47,716 nucleotides of DNA, from positions 1 to 47,716 of the forward strand of contig NZ_MIEH01000030.1 of the NCBI RefSeq assembly GCF_001754075.1. The letters run 5' to 3'. The notes under the pieces are model-generated. The model was not told where the DNA came from and made no database searches. It saw only the letters and a program-made list of their open reading frames with translations. This DNA is from Merdimonas faecis. GTDB lineage: Bacteria; Bacillota; Clostridia; Lachnospirales; Lachnospiraceae. Both the position numbers and the translations under genes were made by a program. Position 1 is the first letter of the stretch. Every line of letters starts with the position of its first letter. Shown here piece by piece: positions 8,070 to 16,179 of the stretch.

Positions 8070-9404
8070 ATGATAAAAAAAGTATTGATCGCAAACCGCG
8101 GAGAGATTGCAGTCCGCATCATCCGGGCATGCCGGGAAATGGGAATTGAAACAGTTGCTGTTTACTCTGAGGCAGACAAAGAAGCGCTCCATACCAAGCT
8201 GGCGGATGAAGCGGTCTGTATCGGGCCGGCGCCTTCTTCCGAGAGCTATCTGAGTATGGACAGGATATTAAGCGCTACGATCATCAGTGGAGCGGATGCC
8301 ATCCACCCGGGATTTGGTTTCCTGTCAGAAAACAGTAAGTTTGCAGAGCTGTGTGAACAGTGCAATATTACCTTTATCGGGCCAAATTCCAGAGTGATCG
8401 CAAGCCTGGGGAATAAGCAGGAAGCAAGGAATACGATGATCGCCGCAGGCGTCCCTGTGATACCGGGAAGCAAGGAGCCCATTTACGATGTGGAAACCGG
8501 AGCAAAGGCTGCAGATGAGATCGGCTATCCGGTCATCATAAAGGCGGCCCTTGGCGGAGGCGGAAAAGGAATGCGAGTGGCGAATACTCCGGAAGAGTTT
8601 GCACAGAGCTTCCAGACCGCACAAAAAGAAAGCCAGATGGCTTTCGGCGATAATACCATGTATATCGAACATTTTGTACAGCGTCCCAGACATATCGAGT
8701 TTCAGATCCTGGCTGACAAATACGGAAATGTGATTCATTTAGGAGAGCGTGACTGCTCCATCCAAAGAAATCACCAGAAAATGATCGAGGAATCGCCGTC
8801 TCCGGCGCTTGATGAAAATCTGCGGGAAAAGATGGGGGAGGCAGCTGTAAAAGCGGCAAAGGCTTCTCATTATGAAAATGCGGGGACAATCGAATTTCTG
8901 CTGGAAAAGAACGGGAATTTTTATTTTATGGAAATGAATACCCGGATCCAGGTAGAGCACCCGGTAACCGAATGGGTGACCGGCATTGACCTGGTAAAGG
9001 AGCAGATCCGGATCGCTTCCGGAGAGGAGCTGTCCTACAGGCAGGAAGATGTGCATCTTTCCGGCCATGCGATTGAGTGCCGGATCAATGCGGAAAATCC
9101 GGCAAAGGGCTTCCGGCCGTCTCCGGGGACCATTACAGACATGTATTTGCCAGGAGGCAAGGGGATCCGGATCGATGCAGCTATTTACAGCGGATATACG
9201 ATTCCGCCCTACTATGATTCTATGGTAGCAAAGCTGATCGTTTGGGCGAAGAACAGAAAGGAAGCTATCCGCAAAATGCAAAGCGCCTTGGGTGAGGTGA
9301 TCATCGAAGGAATCGACACCAACGTAGATTACCAGTATGAAATCCTGAACCATCCGGATTACCGTTCTGGAAACGTTGACATTGAATTTATCGAAAGATT
9401 ATAG
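8070..9404 (+). CDS. accC: Biotin carboxylase subunit of acetyl-CoA carboxylase
   Basis: AccC carboxylates the biotin on AccB using ATP and bicarbonate. The 444-residue ATP-grasp enzyme shows KVLIANRGEIAVRIIRAC at the N-terminus, a glycine-rich ATP loop (ALGGGGKGMR), RDCSIQRNHQK, and the metal/bicarbonate block EMNTRIQVEHPVTE. Length is normal for a stand-alone subunit. Spacing to fabZ is 11 bases and to accDA 23 bases. Confidence 0.97.
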   Translation: MIKKVLIANRGEIAVRIIRACREMGIETVAVYSEADKEALHTKLADEAVCIGPAPSSESYLSMDRILSATIISGADAIHPGFGFLSENSKFAELCEQCNITFIGPNSRVIASLGNKQEARNTMIAAGVPVIPGSKEPIYDVETGAKAADEIGYPVIIKAALGGGGKGMRVANTPEEFAQSFQTAQKESQMAFGDNTMYIEHFVQRPRHIEFQILADKYGNVIHLGERDCSIQRNHQKMIEESPSPALDENLREKMGEAAVKAAKASHYENAGTIEFLLEKNGNFYFMEMNTRIQVEHPVTEWVTGIDLVKEQIRIASGEELSYRQEDVHLSGHAIECRINAENPAKGFRPSPGTITDMYLPGGKGIRIDAAIYSGYTIPPYYDSMVAKLIVWAKNRKEAIRKMQSALGEVIIEGIDTNVDYQYEILNHPDYRSGNVDIEFIERL

Positions 9405-9427
9405 ACTGATTTAGAAGGTGAAGTCCT

Positions 9428-11206
9428 ATGAAGCTAGATAATGTGTTTAAAAAAACCAGATTATCCTCTGCCAGAAAATCTTATATTGCGCTGAACCACA
9501 GAGGGCCGGAGGTGCCGGAAGGGCTTCTTCGGAAATGTAACAAATGCGGCGGCGCCATCATTGCCGAGGACGTAAAAAAGGGATATTATATCTGTCCAAA
9601 ATGCGGAGGGTATTTCCGGGTTCATGCCTACCGCCGGATTGAGATGGTGGGTGACGAAGGAACCTTCGAGGAATGGGACAAAGGTCTTTGTACCCGTAAC
9701 CCACTCCACTACAAAGGCTACGAAGAAAAAATCGCACATCTTCAGGAGAAAACCGGACTTGAGGAAGCTGTAGTCACCGGAAAAGTAAAGATCCAGGGGC
9801 AGGACACGGTGATCGGCGTCTGTGACGGCCGTTTCATGATGTCCAGCATGGGCGAGGTAGTCGGAGAAAAGATTACCAGAGCCGTGGAACGGGCGACCAG
9901 AGAAAAGCTGCCGGTGATTTTGTTTACCTGTTCCGGAGGAGCCAGGATGCAGGAGGGGATCGTTTCCCTGATGCAGATGGCAAAGACGTCAGCGGCGCTG
10001 AAACGCCACAGTGATGCAGGGCTTCTCTACGTAACGGTACTGACAGACCCAACGACCGGGGGCGTGACCGCAAGCTTTGCTATGCTGGGAGACATTATCC
10101 TGGCTGAGCCGGGAGCCCTCATCGGATTTGCAGGCCCAAGAGTCATCGAACAGACTATTGGACAGAAGCTTCCAAAAGGTTTCCAGCGGGCAGAATTCCT
10201 GGTGGAGCACGGATTTGTGGATGCCATCGTAGAAAGACCGAAGCTTCGGGAGACCCTGGGAGAAATCCTGCGGATGCACAGCAGGGACAGCGTTCTGGAG
10301 AGGACTCTGGAGGGTACTGCTTCTGAGGCGGCAGAAGATGGTGAAAAGGAGCTGCCAGAAGGAGCAGGCAATGGTCAGGCGGGAGCATCGGATGCGCGGG
10401 ATGGACTTAAGCTTCACAACCAGGTGGCAGAAGCCTGGGACCGGGTGCAGATCTCGCGGATGAAGGACCGGCCGGTGGGCAGCGATTATATCCACGCCTT
10501 ATTTACGGACTTTATGGAATTTCACGGAGACCGCTATTACCGGGACGACCGTGCTATCATTGGAGGAATTGCTTATTTCCACGGCATGCCGGTGACGGTG
10601 ATCGCCCAGGAAAAAGGGACGAATACGAAAGAAAATATTGAACATAACTTCGGCATGCCTTCGCCGGACGGTTACCGGAAGGCGCTCCGGCTGATGAAAC
10701 AGGCGGAAAAATTCGGCCGCCCGGTAATCTGCTTTGTGGATACGCCGGGAGCCTTCTGCGGATTGGAAGCAGAGGAGCGGGGCCAGGGTGAAGCCATCGC
10801 AAGGAATCTGTTTGAAATGTCAGGCTTAACCGTTCCGGTGCTTTCTATCGTCATCGGTGAAGGGGGAAGCGGCGGAGCGCTTGCCATGGCAGTTGCCGAT
10901 GAGGTGTGGATGCTGGAGAATTCCATTTATTCCATTCTGTCACCGGAAGGATTTGCAAGTATCCTGTGGAAAGACAGCAGCAAGGCAAAGGAAGCGGCAG
11001 AAGTAATGAAGCTGACCGCGGGAGACCTGTATGAGCTGGGGATGGTGGAGCATGTGTTCCTGGAGCCGTCCCATTATACAGTACAGAATCTGAAGGAAGT
11101 TACCCGGGAAATGGATGAAAAGATCCGGGAGTTTATCGGGCAATACGGAGCATTGACTGCGGAAGAAATTACGGAGCGCAGATACCAGAGGTTCCGTCAG
11201 ATGTAA
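9428..11206 (+). CDS. accDA: Fused acetyl-CoA carboxylase carboxyltransferase, beta then alpha
   Basis: This single 592-residue protein contains both carboxyltransferase subunits that make malonyl-CoA. Residues about 1-285 are AccD, with the four-cysteine zinc ribbon C37, C40, C56, C59 and the GGARMQEG crotonase-type motif. Residues about 325-592 are AccA ([39 protein letters not shown]). They are joined by a Glu/Ala/Gly-rich linker at about 297-325. E. coli encodes the halves separately. Reading is continuous with no stop or frameshift, and both domains keep their conserved blocks, so the fusion looks genuine. AccB and AccC are encoded just upstream. Confidence 0.95.
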   Translation: MKLDNVFKKTRLSSARKSYIALNHRGPEVPEGLLRKCNKCGGAIIAEDVKKGYYICPKCGGYFRVHAYRRIEMVGDEGTFEEWDKGLCTRNPLHYKGYEEKIAHLQEKTGLEEAVVTGKVKIQGQDTVIGVCDGRFMMSSMGEVVGEKITRAVERATREKLPVILFTCSGGARMQEGIVSLMQMAKTSAALKRHSDAGLLYVTVLTDPTTGGVTASFAMLGDIILAEPGALIGFAGPRVIEQTIGQKLPKGFQRAEFLVEHGFVDAIVERPKLRETLGEILRMHSRDSVLERTLEGTASEAAEDGEKELPEGAGNGQAGASDARDGLKLHNQVAEAWDRVQISRMKDRPVGSDYIHALFTDFMEFHGDRYYRDDRAIIGGIAYFHGMPVTVIAQEKGTNTKENIEHNFGMPSPDGYRKALRLMKQAEKFGRPVICFVDTPGAFCGLEAEERGQGEAIARNLFEMSGLTVPVLSIVIGEGGSGGALAMAVADEVWMLENSIYSILSPEGFASILWKDSSKAKEAAEVMKLTAGDLYELGMVEHVFLEPSHYTVQNLKEVTREMDEKIREFIGQYGALTAEEITERRYQRFRQM

Positions 11207-11224
11207 ACAGTAGGAGATTTATTT

Positions 11225-12340
11225 ATGGATAGAAAACCATTGCGGATAGGAAAGAAAGTGGCACAGGTTCCCATTATCCAGGGAGGAATGGGAATCGGGA
11301 TCAGCCTTGGCGGTCTTTCCGGTGCGGTGGCAAAGGAGGGCGGCATAGGGATTATCTCTGCCGCCCAAATTGGTTTCCGGGAGCCGGACTTTGATAAAAA
11401 TCCCAAAAAGGCCAATCTAAGAGCCGTAAAAACTGAATATGAAAAGGCAAGAAGGATCGCTCCGGAAGGCCTGATCGGATTTAATATCATGGTCGCCATG
11501 CGGGGCTATGAGGATTACGTGCATGCGGCTGTTGATGCAGGTGCGGATCTGATCGTTTCCGGCGCAGGTCTTCCTACAGATCTCCCAAAGATCGTACAGG
11601 ATTCGGATGTAAAGATTGCACCTATCGTGTCTACGGCCAAGTCGGCAGCCGTAATTTTAAAATACTGGGATCGAAAATACCACAGGATTCCGGATCTTCT
11701 GGTGATCGAAGGACCAAAGGCCGGGGGGCATCTGGGATTTCAGCCGGAGGAACTTGCGTTTTACCAGCAGGAACTGCCTTGTGACAGTGTGCCGGAGTGT
11801 GCCTCAAACAGTCGTGCGGTGCGTTATGACGAAGAGGTAAGAAAGATCCTTTCGGTTGTCAGAGGTTATGAGGAGCGTTACGGAACAAAAATTCCCACGG
11901 CGCTTGGAGGCGGTATTTCAGACAGACAGGCGGCGGACCACGCATTTTCGCTTGGAGCAGATGCCATTCAGGTGGCAACGAGGTTTATCACCACAAAGGA
12001 ATGTGATGCGGATATCCGGTATAAAAAAGCATATCTTCAGATAAAAGAAGAGGATGTAGTGATCACAAAAAGCCCGGTGGGGATGCCGGGACGGGCTATC
12101 AGGAACCGGTTTATCGAGCGGGTGGCGTCAGGCGAGAAGATTCCCCATACCCCCTGTCACGGATGTCTGCACAAATGTGATCCGGCCAATATCCCGTATT
12201 GTATCACGGATGCTTTGATCCATGCGGCCAAAGGAGATCTTGATGAGGCGCTTCTGTTCTGCGGGGCAGACGCATGGAAGGCAGAACGGATGGAGACAGT
12301 AAAGGAAGTCATTGATTCTCTCGTGCCGGGAAGAGTATAA
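11225..12340 (+). CDS. FabK / nitronate-monooxygenase-like flavoprotein with C-terminal cysteine cluster
   Basis: This 371-residue protein is a second 2-nitropropane-dioxygenase-type TIM barrel in the operon (VPIIQGGMGIGI at about 16-27, GPKAGGHLGF mid-protein, ALGGGISDRQAADHA phosphate loop). It is about 60 residues longer than the FabK at 3196. The extra length includes an insert of about 45 residues after the GGHLGF motif and a C-terminal CHGCLHKC...YC segment (C311, C314, C318, C326) that resembles an Fe-S or zinc site. Its place between accDA and fabT implies a role tied to fatty-acid synthesis, for example a specialised enoyl reductase or isomerase. That is inference; automatic annotation would probably say nitronate monooxygenase. 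Confidence 0.8.
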   Translation: MDRKPLRIGKKVAQVPIIQGGMGIGISLGGLSGAVAKEGGIGIISAAQIGFREPDFDKNPKKANLRAVKTEYEKARRIAPEGLIGFNIMVAMRGYEDYVHAAVDAGADLIVSGAGLPTDLPKIVQDSDVKIAPIVSTAKSAAVILKYWDRKYHRIPDLLVIEGPKAGGHLGFQPEELAFYQQELPCDSVPECASNSRAVRYDEEVRKILSVVRGYEERYGTKIPTALGGGISDRQAADHAFSLGADAIQVATRFITTKECDADIRYKKAYLQIKEEDVVITKSPVGMPGRAIRNRFIERVASGEKIPHTPCHGCLHKCDPANIPYCITDALIHAAKGDLDEALLFCGADAWKAERMETVKEVIDSLVPGRV

Positions 12341-12396
12341 TAAATGTAGGAATGAAAATGGCAGGTAAAAAGAGACGATAGAAAGAGGCAATCAAA

Positions 12397-12891
12397 ATGA
12401 AGGATGCGTATGAATTGATCAACCACACATTAGTGAGTCTGATCAATGAGATCTGGGAGCTGGAGGAAAAGGCGATTATCACAGAAGAGTTTAAGGACCT
12501 TTCCAACAACGACATGCACGTGATCGAGGCCATCGGGCTGGGATCCGGAGGTAATATGTCCTCCATTGCAAAGAAACTGAATATTACGATGGGGTCTCTG
12601 ACTACTGCCATGAATAGTCTGGTCAACAAAAAGTATGTAGAGCGCAGAAGAAGCGAAGAAGACCGCAGAGTCGTTTATGTAAAGCTGACTGCCAAAGGTG
12701 TGAGGGCCTACCGTCACCATGAGGATTATCACCGCCAGATGACCCGGGCCATCCTGGACAAGCTGGATGAGAATGAGCTGCCGGTGCTTCTTAAGACTTT
12801 GGACGCGCTGGAGGAATTCTTTACCGGCTACAGCCAGAAGGAGGCAGAAAATGTACGAGGAAGAGATCAAAAGGTTGAAGGAAATCATTGA
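12397..12891 (+). CDS. fabT: MarR-family transcriptional regulator, FabT-like
   Basis: This 164-residue winged-helix protein has FKDLSNNDMHVIEAIGLG early and a recognition region MGSLTTAMNSLVNKKYVERRRSEEDRRVVYVKLT. The FKDLSxxxMHxIEAIG stretch is characteristic of FabT, which represses FASII genes and is activated by acyl-ACP in streptococci. Two matching TTGA-N3-TCAA operators sit at the start of this operon, which supports self-controlled feedback. In streptococci fabT lies near the promoter; here it is next to last. Its last 41 bases overlap the sir2 gene. Confidence 0.88.
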   Translation: MKDAYELINHTLVSLINEIWELEEKAIITEEFKDLSNNDMHVIEAIGLGSGGNMSSIAKKLNITMGSLTTAMNSLVNKKYVERRRSEEDRRVVYVKLTAKGVRAYRHHEDYHRQMTRAILDKLDENELPVLLKTLDALEEFFTGYSQKEAENVRGRDQKVEGNH

Positions 12892-13570
12892 TGAAAGTAA
12901 AAGCATAGTATTTTTTGGCGGGGCAGGGGTATCCACGGAAAGCGGGATCCCGGATTTCAGGAGCGAGGACGGCCTGTACCGGCAGAAATACAGTTATCCG
13001 CCGGAGGAGATTATCAGCCACACCTTTTTTGTACGGAATCCAGAGGTGTTTTTTGAATTTTACAAGGATAAGATGATGGCGCTGGACGCAAAGCCAAATC
13101 CCGCCCACCAGGCACTGGCAAGGCTTGAGCAGGAAGGGAAACTTACCGCCGTTATCACTCAGAACATTGATGGGCTTCATCAGGCGGCAGGCAGTAAAAA
13201 CGTGCTGGAGCTCCACGGCAGCATCCATCGCAACTACTGTCAGAAATGCGGCAAATTTTACGACGCCGCTTATGTGAAGGCATCAAAGGGGATTCCACGC
13301 TGCGAGTGCGGCGGCGTGATCAAGCCGGATGTGGTGCTCTATGAAGAAGGACTGGATCAGGATGTGATCCGCCAGAGCGTTTACGCCATCGCAAATGCAG
13401 ATACTCTGATCATCGGCGGCACTTCACTGGCAGTCTATCCGGCAGCCAGCTTCATCGATTACTTCCGTGGCCGTCATCTGGTAGTCATCAACAAAGGCGC
13501 CACGGCAAGAGAAGTAGGGGCGGAGCTTGTGATCGCGGCGCCGATCGGCGAAGTGCTGGGGGCAGTATAA
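12851..13570 (+). CDS. NAD-dependent protein deacylase (sirtuin, Sir2 family)
   Basis: This 239-residue sirtuin has the NAD loop GAGVSTESGIPDFRS (24-38), TQNIDGLH (103-110), catalytic H122 in ELHGS, and a zinc site C130, C133, C151, C153 (CxxC...CxC). It should remove acyl groups from lysines using NAD. ATG 12851 has AGAAGGAGG just upstream, inside fabT, giving a 41-base overlap and probable coupling. It is the last gene of the fatty-acid operon. That is an unusual place for a deacylase, though logical if acetyl- or malonyl-CoA levels drive protein acylation. A family-1 palindrome starts 3 bases after its stop codon. Confidence 0.93.
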   Translation: MYEEEIKRLKEIIDESKSIVFFGGAGVSTESGIPDFRSEDGLYRQKYSYPPEEIISHTFFVRNPEVFFEFYKDKMMALDAKPNPAHQALARLEQEGKLTAVITQNIDGLHQAAGSKNVLELHGSIHRNYCQKCGKFYDAAYVKASKGIPRCECGGVIKPDVVLYEEGLDQDVIRQSVYAIANADTLIIGGTSLAVYPAASFIDYFRGRHLVVINKGATAREVGAELVIAAPIGEVLGAV

Positions 13571-13572
13571 AT

Positions 13573-13673
13573 GGGGACGTACACTTTTTGCAAAAGTGTA
13601 CGTCCCCATTTGCATTTGCCGGTGTCCCCATCTGCGTTTTGCCCTGTCCCCATTTGCATCTGTCCCTGTCCCC
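13573..13673 (+). repeat. Family-1 palindrome-plus-tail element, copy 2
   Basis: The palindrome is at 13573-13607, with the tail to the right. GTCCCC occurs at 13602, 13624, 13646 and 13668, exactly 22 bases apart. Flanks AAAT (13569-13572) and ATTT (13608-13611) pair. It begins right after the sir2 stop and points away from the operon, as an inverted partner of copy 1 at 1669-1769. A stretch of 36 tail bases is identical between the two copies. With no other terminator in sight, its hairpin may also end the operon transcript. Confidence 0.92.
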
Positions 13674-13793
13674 GATGGAAGTGAGCGTGACTTTGTCACG
13701 GAGAAAAGCAGAGGGTGTGTTATACTGAAACCATCAGAACAATAGTTGATAGATAAAGTATTTCATAAGCAGAGATTTAGGAGGGAACAGGTA

Positions 13794-14114
13794 ATGAAGT
13801 TATTTTCAAAAGGACCAGAGAAATCGATTCAGGAATATATTTCGGAGGCGAAGAAGAGGGAAGGGAGTATCTTTTTGGATGTGCGTACTCCGGAGGAATA
13901 TAAAGAGGGTCATATCGAAGGCAGCATCAACCTTCCGCTGCATGAGCTAAAGAAGATAGGCTCGGTGATTCCGGATCAGGAAGCCCCTGTTTATGTTTAC
14001 TGCCTCAGCGGGGCGAGAAGCCGGCGCTCGGCAGCGCTTATGGGGCATATGGGCTACTTGGATGTGACGGATATGGGAGGTCTGCTGGGGCAAAAAGTAA
14101 AGCTGGTCAGGTAA
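13794..14114 (+). CDS. Single-domain rhodanese-like sulfurtransferase
   Basis: This 106-residue protein is one rhodanese domain: FLDVRTPEEYKEGHIEGSINLP at about 27-48 and the active loop C70-LSGARS. It probably transfers sulfane sulfur or serves in redox or thiol metabolism; the natural partner is unknown. ATG 13794 is preferred over 13746 because AGGAGG lies at 13779-13784. TATACT near 13721 may be its -10 box, but I could not fit a -35 box at normal spacing. A hairpin overlapping the stop codon ends the unit. Confidence 0.88.
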   Translation: MKLFSKGPEKSIQEYISEAKKREGSIFLDVRTPEEYKEGHIEGSINLPLHELKKIGSVIPDQEAPVYVYCLSGARSRRSAALMGHMGYLDVTDMGGLLGQKVKLVR

Positions 14115-14129
14115 GACTCTGACCAGCTT
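14100..14129. terminator. Bidirectional terminator hairpin between convergent genes
   Basis: AAGCTGGTCAG (14100-14110) pairs perfectly with CTGACCAGCTT (14119-14129) over an 8-base loop that holds the rhodanese stop codon. On the minus strand the stem is followed by TTTACTTTTTG, giving a U-rich tail for the radical SAM transcript. Confidence 0.75.
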
Positions 14130-14135
14130 AATGCA

Positions 14136-14753
14136 CTAATTTTCGAAGGGACGGATGCGATAGGTTACGCCAAGATCCTGGCAGATCCTGCGGCACTGCT
14201 CCTCTTCGTCCGAAGTGAGAGTAGTGGAAACAGTGGTCAGCACAACATTTGGAACATACTTTTTGCTGTTCCGTGCAAATTCCAGCATAGCATTGTGAGA
14301 GATTTCGCCGAACCTGGGGCGTACAAGCCAGTAATATTTTTGCGGATCCGGTGTATTCAGACTGATGGAAAGGGTATCGATCAGGCCTTCGAAGGAAGGT
14401 GTAATGTCTCGCCCATGGATGAGATTTCCCAGTCCGTTTGTGTTGATGCGGATTGGCTTTTCCCAATGTTCTTTGATGAAATGTGCTGTTTTTAATAAAA
14501 CGTCTAATGCTTCTGTGGGCTCACCGAATCCGCAGAATACAATCTCATGGTAACGGTTCATGTCAAATTTCTCAAATTCTGCCGCTACTTCTTCAAAAGA
14601 AGGCTCGTGCTCCAGCCACAGGGAATCGGAGGTTCCCATATCTTCCCGGTTCTGCCTCAGGCAGAAGGTGCAGGAACATGGGCAGCGGTTGGTCAGATTG
14701 ATATAAAGATTATCATGTAGTTCATATAAAATCGTCATAGCTGTATGTTTCAT
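14136..14753 (-). CDS. Small radical SAM protein (TatD-associated type)
   Basis: This 205-residue protein has the radical SAM cluster motif CPCSCTFC (C24, C28, C31; CX3CX2C) directly after the N-terminal NLYINLTNR, plus FCGFGEPTEALDVLL and RINTNG strands of the partial TIM barrel. This layout matches the short radical SAM family often encoded beside TatD nucleases. No tatD lies next to it here. The reaction is unknown. It sits downstream of hydF on the same strand but has its own likely promoter at 14778-14805, so it need not belong to hydrogenase maturation. Confidence 0.8.
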   Translation of the reverse strand: MKHTAMTILYELHDNLYINLTNRCPCSCTFCLRQNREDMGTSDSLWLEHEPSFEEVAAEFEKFDMNRYHEIVFCGFGEPTEALDVLLKTAHFIKEHWEKPIRINTNGLGNLIHGRDITPSFEGLIDTLSISLNTPDPQKYYWLVRPRFGEISHNAMLEFARNSKKYVPNVVLTTVSTTLTSDEEEQCRRICQDLGVTYRIRPFEN

Positions 14754-14777
14754 AGGAAAAACTCCTTTCTAATTTCT

Positions 14778-14805
14778 ATCATACAGCGAATCTGTCTTTT
14801 CTCAA
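14778..14805 (-). promoter_or_regulatory. Promoter of the small radical SAM gene
   Basis: On the minus strand, TTGAGA (14800-14805), a 16-bp spacer and TATGAT (14778-14783) lie just ahead of AGAAAGGAG and the start codon of the radical SAM gene. Confidence 0.6.
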
Positions 14806-14859
14806 ATACCCAGTTTTGGCTTTGTAAGCCATACCAGATCACATGTGTCTGGCGGGCAG

Positions 14860-16089
14860 TCAGCGCTGGAAGATCTGGATGCTTCGCTCTAAAATCCCCT
14901 GCATATAGGCAATGGCTGTTCCATAATTCGTGATGGGAATCTGGGCGTCCTCGGCGCAGCGGATCCGGTACTTCATTTCCCGTTCATTTAGCATGCAGCC
15001 GCCGCAGTGGATGATCATCCGGAAGCGGTCGAGCGCGGCGGGAAATTCGGTTCCGCTGGTAAACTCAAAATTCAGCTGCTTGCCGGTATGCTCCCGGATC
15101 CAGCGGGGGAGTTTGACTGTTCCGATGTCATCGCATTGGCGGTGATGGGTACAGCCCTCTGAGATGAGCACGGTATCGCCGTCCTGCAGCCGGTCCAGCA
15201 TGCGGGCGCCGTTTACCAGGGTGTCCAGGTTTCCCTTGTAGCGGGCAAACAGGATGGAGAAGGAAGTCAAAGGAATGTCCGTTGGAGTATCGGCTGACAC
15301 CTTTGCAAATACCTGGCTGTCCGTAATGACAAGAGAGGGCTTTCGGCCCAGCGTCTGCAGCACGTTTTTCAGCTCATTTTCTTTTACGACCACCGAGACT
15401 GCGTCTGAATCCAGAATGTCGCGGATCGTCTGCTGCTGCGGCAGAATCAGGCGGCCTTTTGGCGCGGCTTTGTCAATGGGGACGACGAGGACGACAAAAT
15501 CCGAAGGCTGGATCAGGTCTCCGACAATGGGCTGGGCCGGGCCTTCTGCCGGCGCCAGGGCGGCAATGCGTTCTTTTAGCTGGTAAATGTCGTCGGCTGT
15601 GCCGGAAGGAGCGGCCGCGCTGACCCACAGGACAGACGCAGGATCTATATGGTAATCATTTTGTATTTGCGAAAGGACAGGAGCCGGCTCCTCGACCAAA
15701 TCTGCTTTATTCAGCACGATGAGATAAGGAATCTCCTTTGCCCGGATACGCTCCAGGATTTTGACGTCCTCTTTCGTCATGCCGATCGTTCCATCGACCA
15801 CCAGAACAGCAATGTCCGTCTTGTTCAGCATCTGATAGGCCTTCTGGATCCGGAGCTCACCCAGAACCCCTTCGTCGTCAAGCCCCGGCGTGTCAATGAT
15901 AACAACGGGGCCTAAAGGCAGAAGCTCCATGGATTTTAATACCGGATCCGTGGTGGTGCCTTTGACATCTGAGACAATCGCAAGACTTTGGCCCGTCATG
16001 GCATTGATCAGGCTGGACTTGCCTGCATTGCGTTTCCCGAAGATACCGATGTGAGTCCGCTCAGAAGAAGGAGTAGAATTTAAACTCAT
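14860..16089 (-). CDS. hydF: [FeFe]-hydrogenase H-cluster maturation GTPase
   Basis: HydF is the scaffold and carrier on which the di-iron subcluster is assembled before transfer to the hydrogenase. The 409-residue protein has the P-loop GKRNAGKS (18-25), DTPGLDD, and NKAD. Its C-terminal half has the Fe-S ligand motifs CTHH and HCGGC. The start is set at 16089 because GGAGG precedes MSLNSTPSS; the longer reading adds 17 residues across a DnaA-box-like cluster. It follows hydG, separated by a family-2 palindrome and three TGTGGATAA-type sequences. Confidence 0.95.
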   Translation of the reverse strand: MSLNSTPSSERTHIGIFGKRNAGKSSLINAMTGQSLAIVSDVKGTTTDPVLKSMELLPLGPVVIIDTPGLDDEGVLGELRIQKAYQMLNKTDIAVLVVDGTIGMTKEDVKILERIRAKEIPYLIVLNKADLVEEPAPVLSQIQNDYHIDPASVLWVSAAAPSGTADDIYQLKERIAALAPAEGPAQPIVGDLIQPSDFVVLVVPIDKAAPKGRLILPQQQTIRDILDSDAVSVVVKENELKNVLQTLGRKPSLVITDSQVFAKVSADTPTDIPLTSFSILFARYKGNLDTLVNGARMLDRLQDGDTVLISEGCTHHRQCDDIGTVKLPRWIREHTGKQLNFEFTSGTEFPAALDRFRMIIHCGGCMLNEREMKYRIRCAEDAQIPITNYGTAIAYMQGILERSIQIFQR

Positions 16090-16103
16090 GAGAAGAACCT
16101 CCT

Positions 16104-16132
16104 TGTGGATAAAATGTGGATAGTGTGGATAA
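16104..16132 (+). repeat. Triple DnaA-box-like cluster upstream of hydF
   Basis: TGTGGATAA occurs at 16104-16112 and 16124-16132, with TGTGGATAG at 16115-16123. All have the same orientation. The exact reverse complement is the consensus DnaA box TTATCCACA. The cluster lies between hydG and hydF and starts inside the hydF leader. Confidence 0.7.
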
Positions 16133-16141
16133 CTTTTCATT

Positions 16142-16175
16142 GGGGACGGGGGATTTCTGAAAATCCCCCGTCCCC
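16142..16175. repeat. Family-2 palindrome, copy A
   Basis: This is a 34-nt hairpin with 15-bp arms (GGGGACGGGGGATTT) and a 4-nt loop. Flanks CATT (16138-16141) and AATG (16176-16179) extend the stem to 19 bp. It lies 4 bases beyond the hydG stop codon and next to the triple DnaA-box cluster. Confidence 0.9.
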
Positions 16176-16179
16176 AATG

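Noticed and set aside
8739-9353. Open frame of 204 codons on the minus strand inside accC
   Set aside because: It is an antisense shadow of accC with no ribosome site and no domain.
13598-13673. Regular 22-nt spacing of GTCCCC boxes suggested a mini CRISPR array
   Set aside because: The repeated part is only 6-7 bases, period 22 is too short, spacers between copies are related rather than unique, and no cas gene is present.
16104-16132. DnaA-box cluster as a possible replication origin
   Set aside because: There is no dnaA or dnaN gene, no AT-rich unwinding element, and only three boxes; a secondary DnaA-binding cluster is more likely.
16142-16175. Family-2 palindromes as ordinary Rho-independent terminators
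   Set aside because: They lack T-runs, copy D lies inside the spoVA operon, and copy C follows a proper terminator; some RNA effect is still possible.
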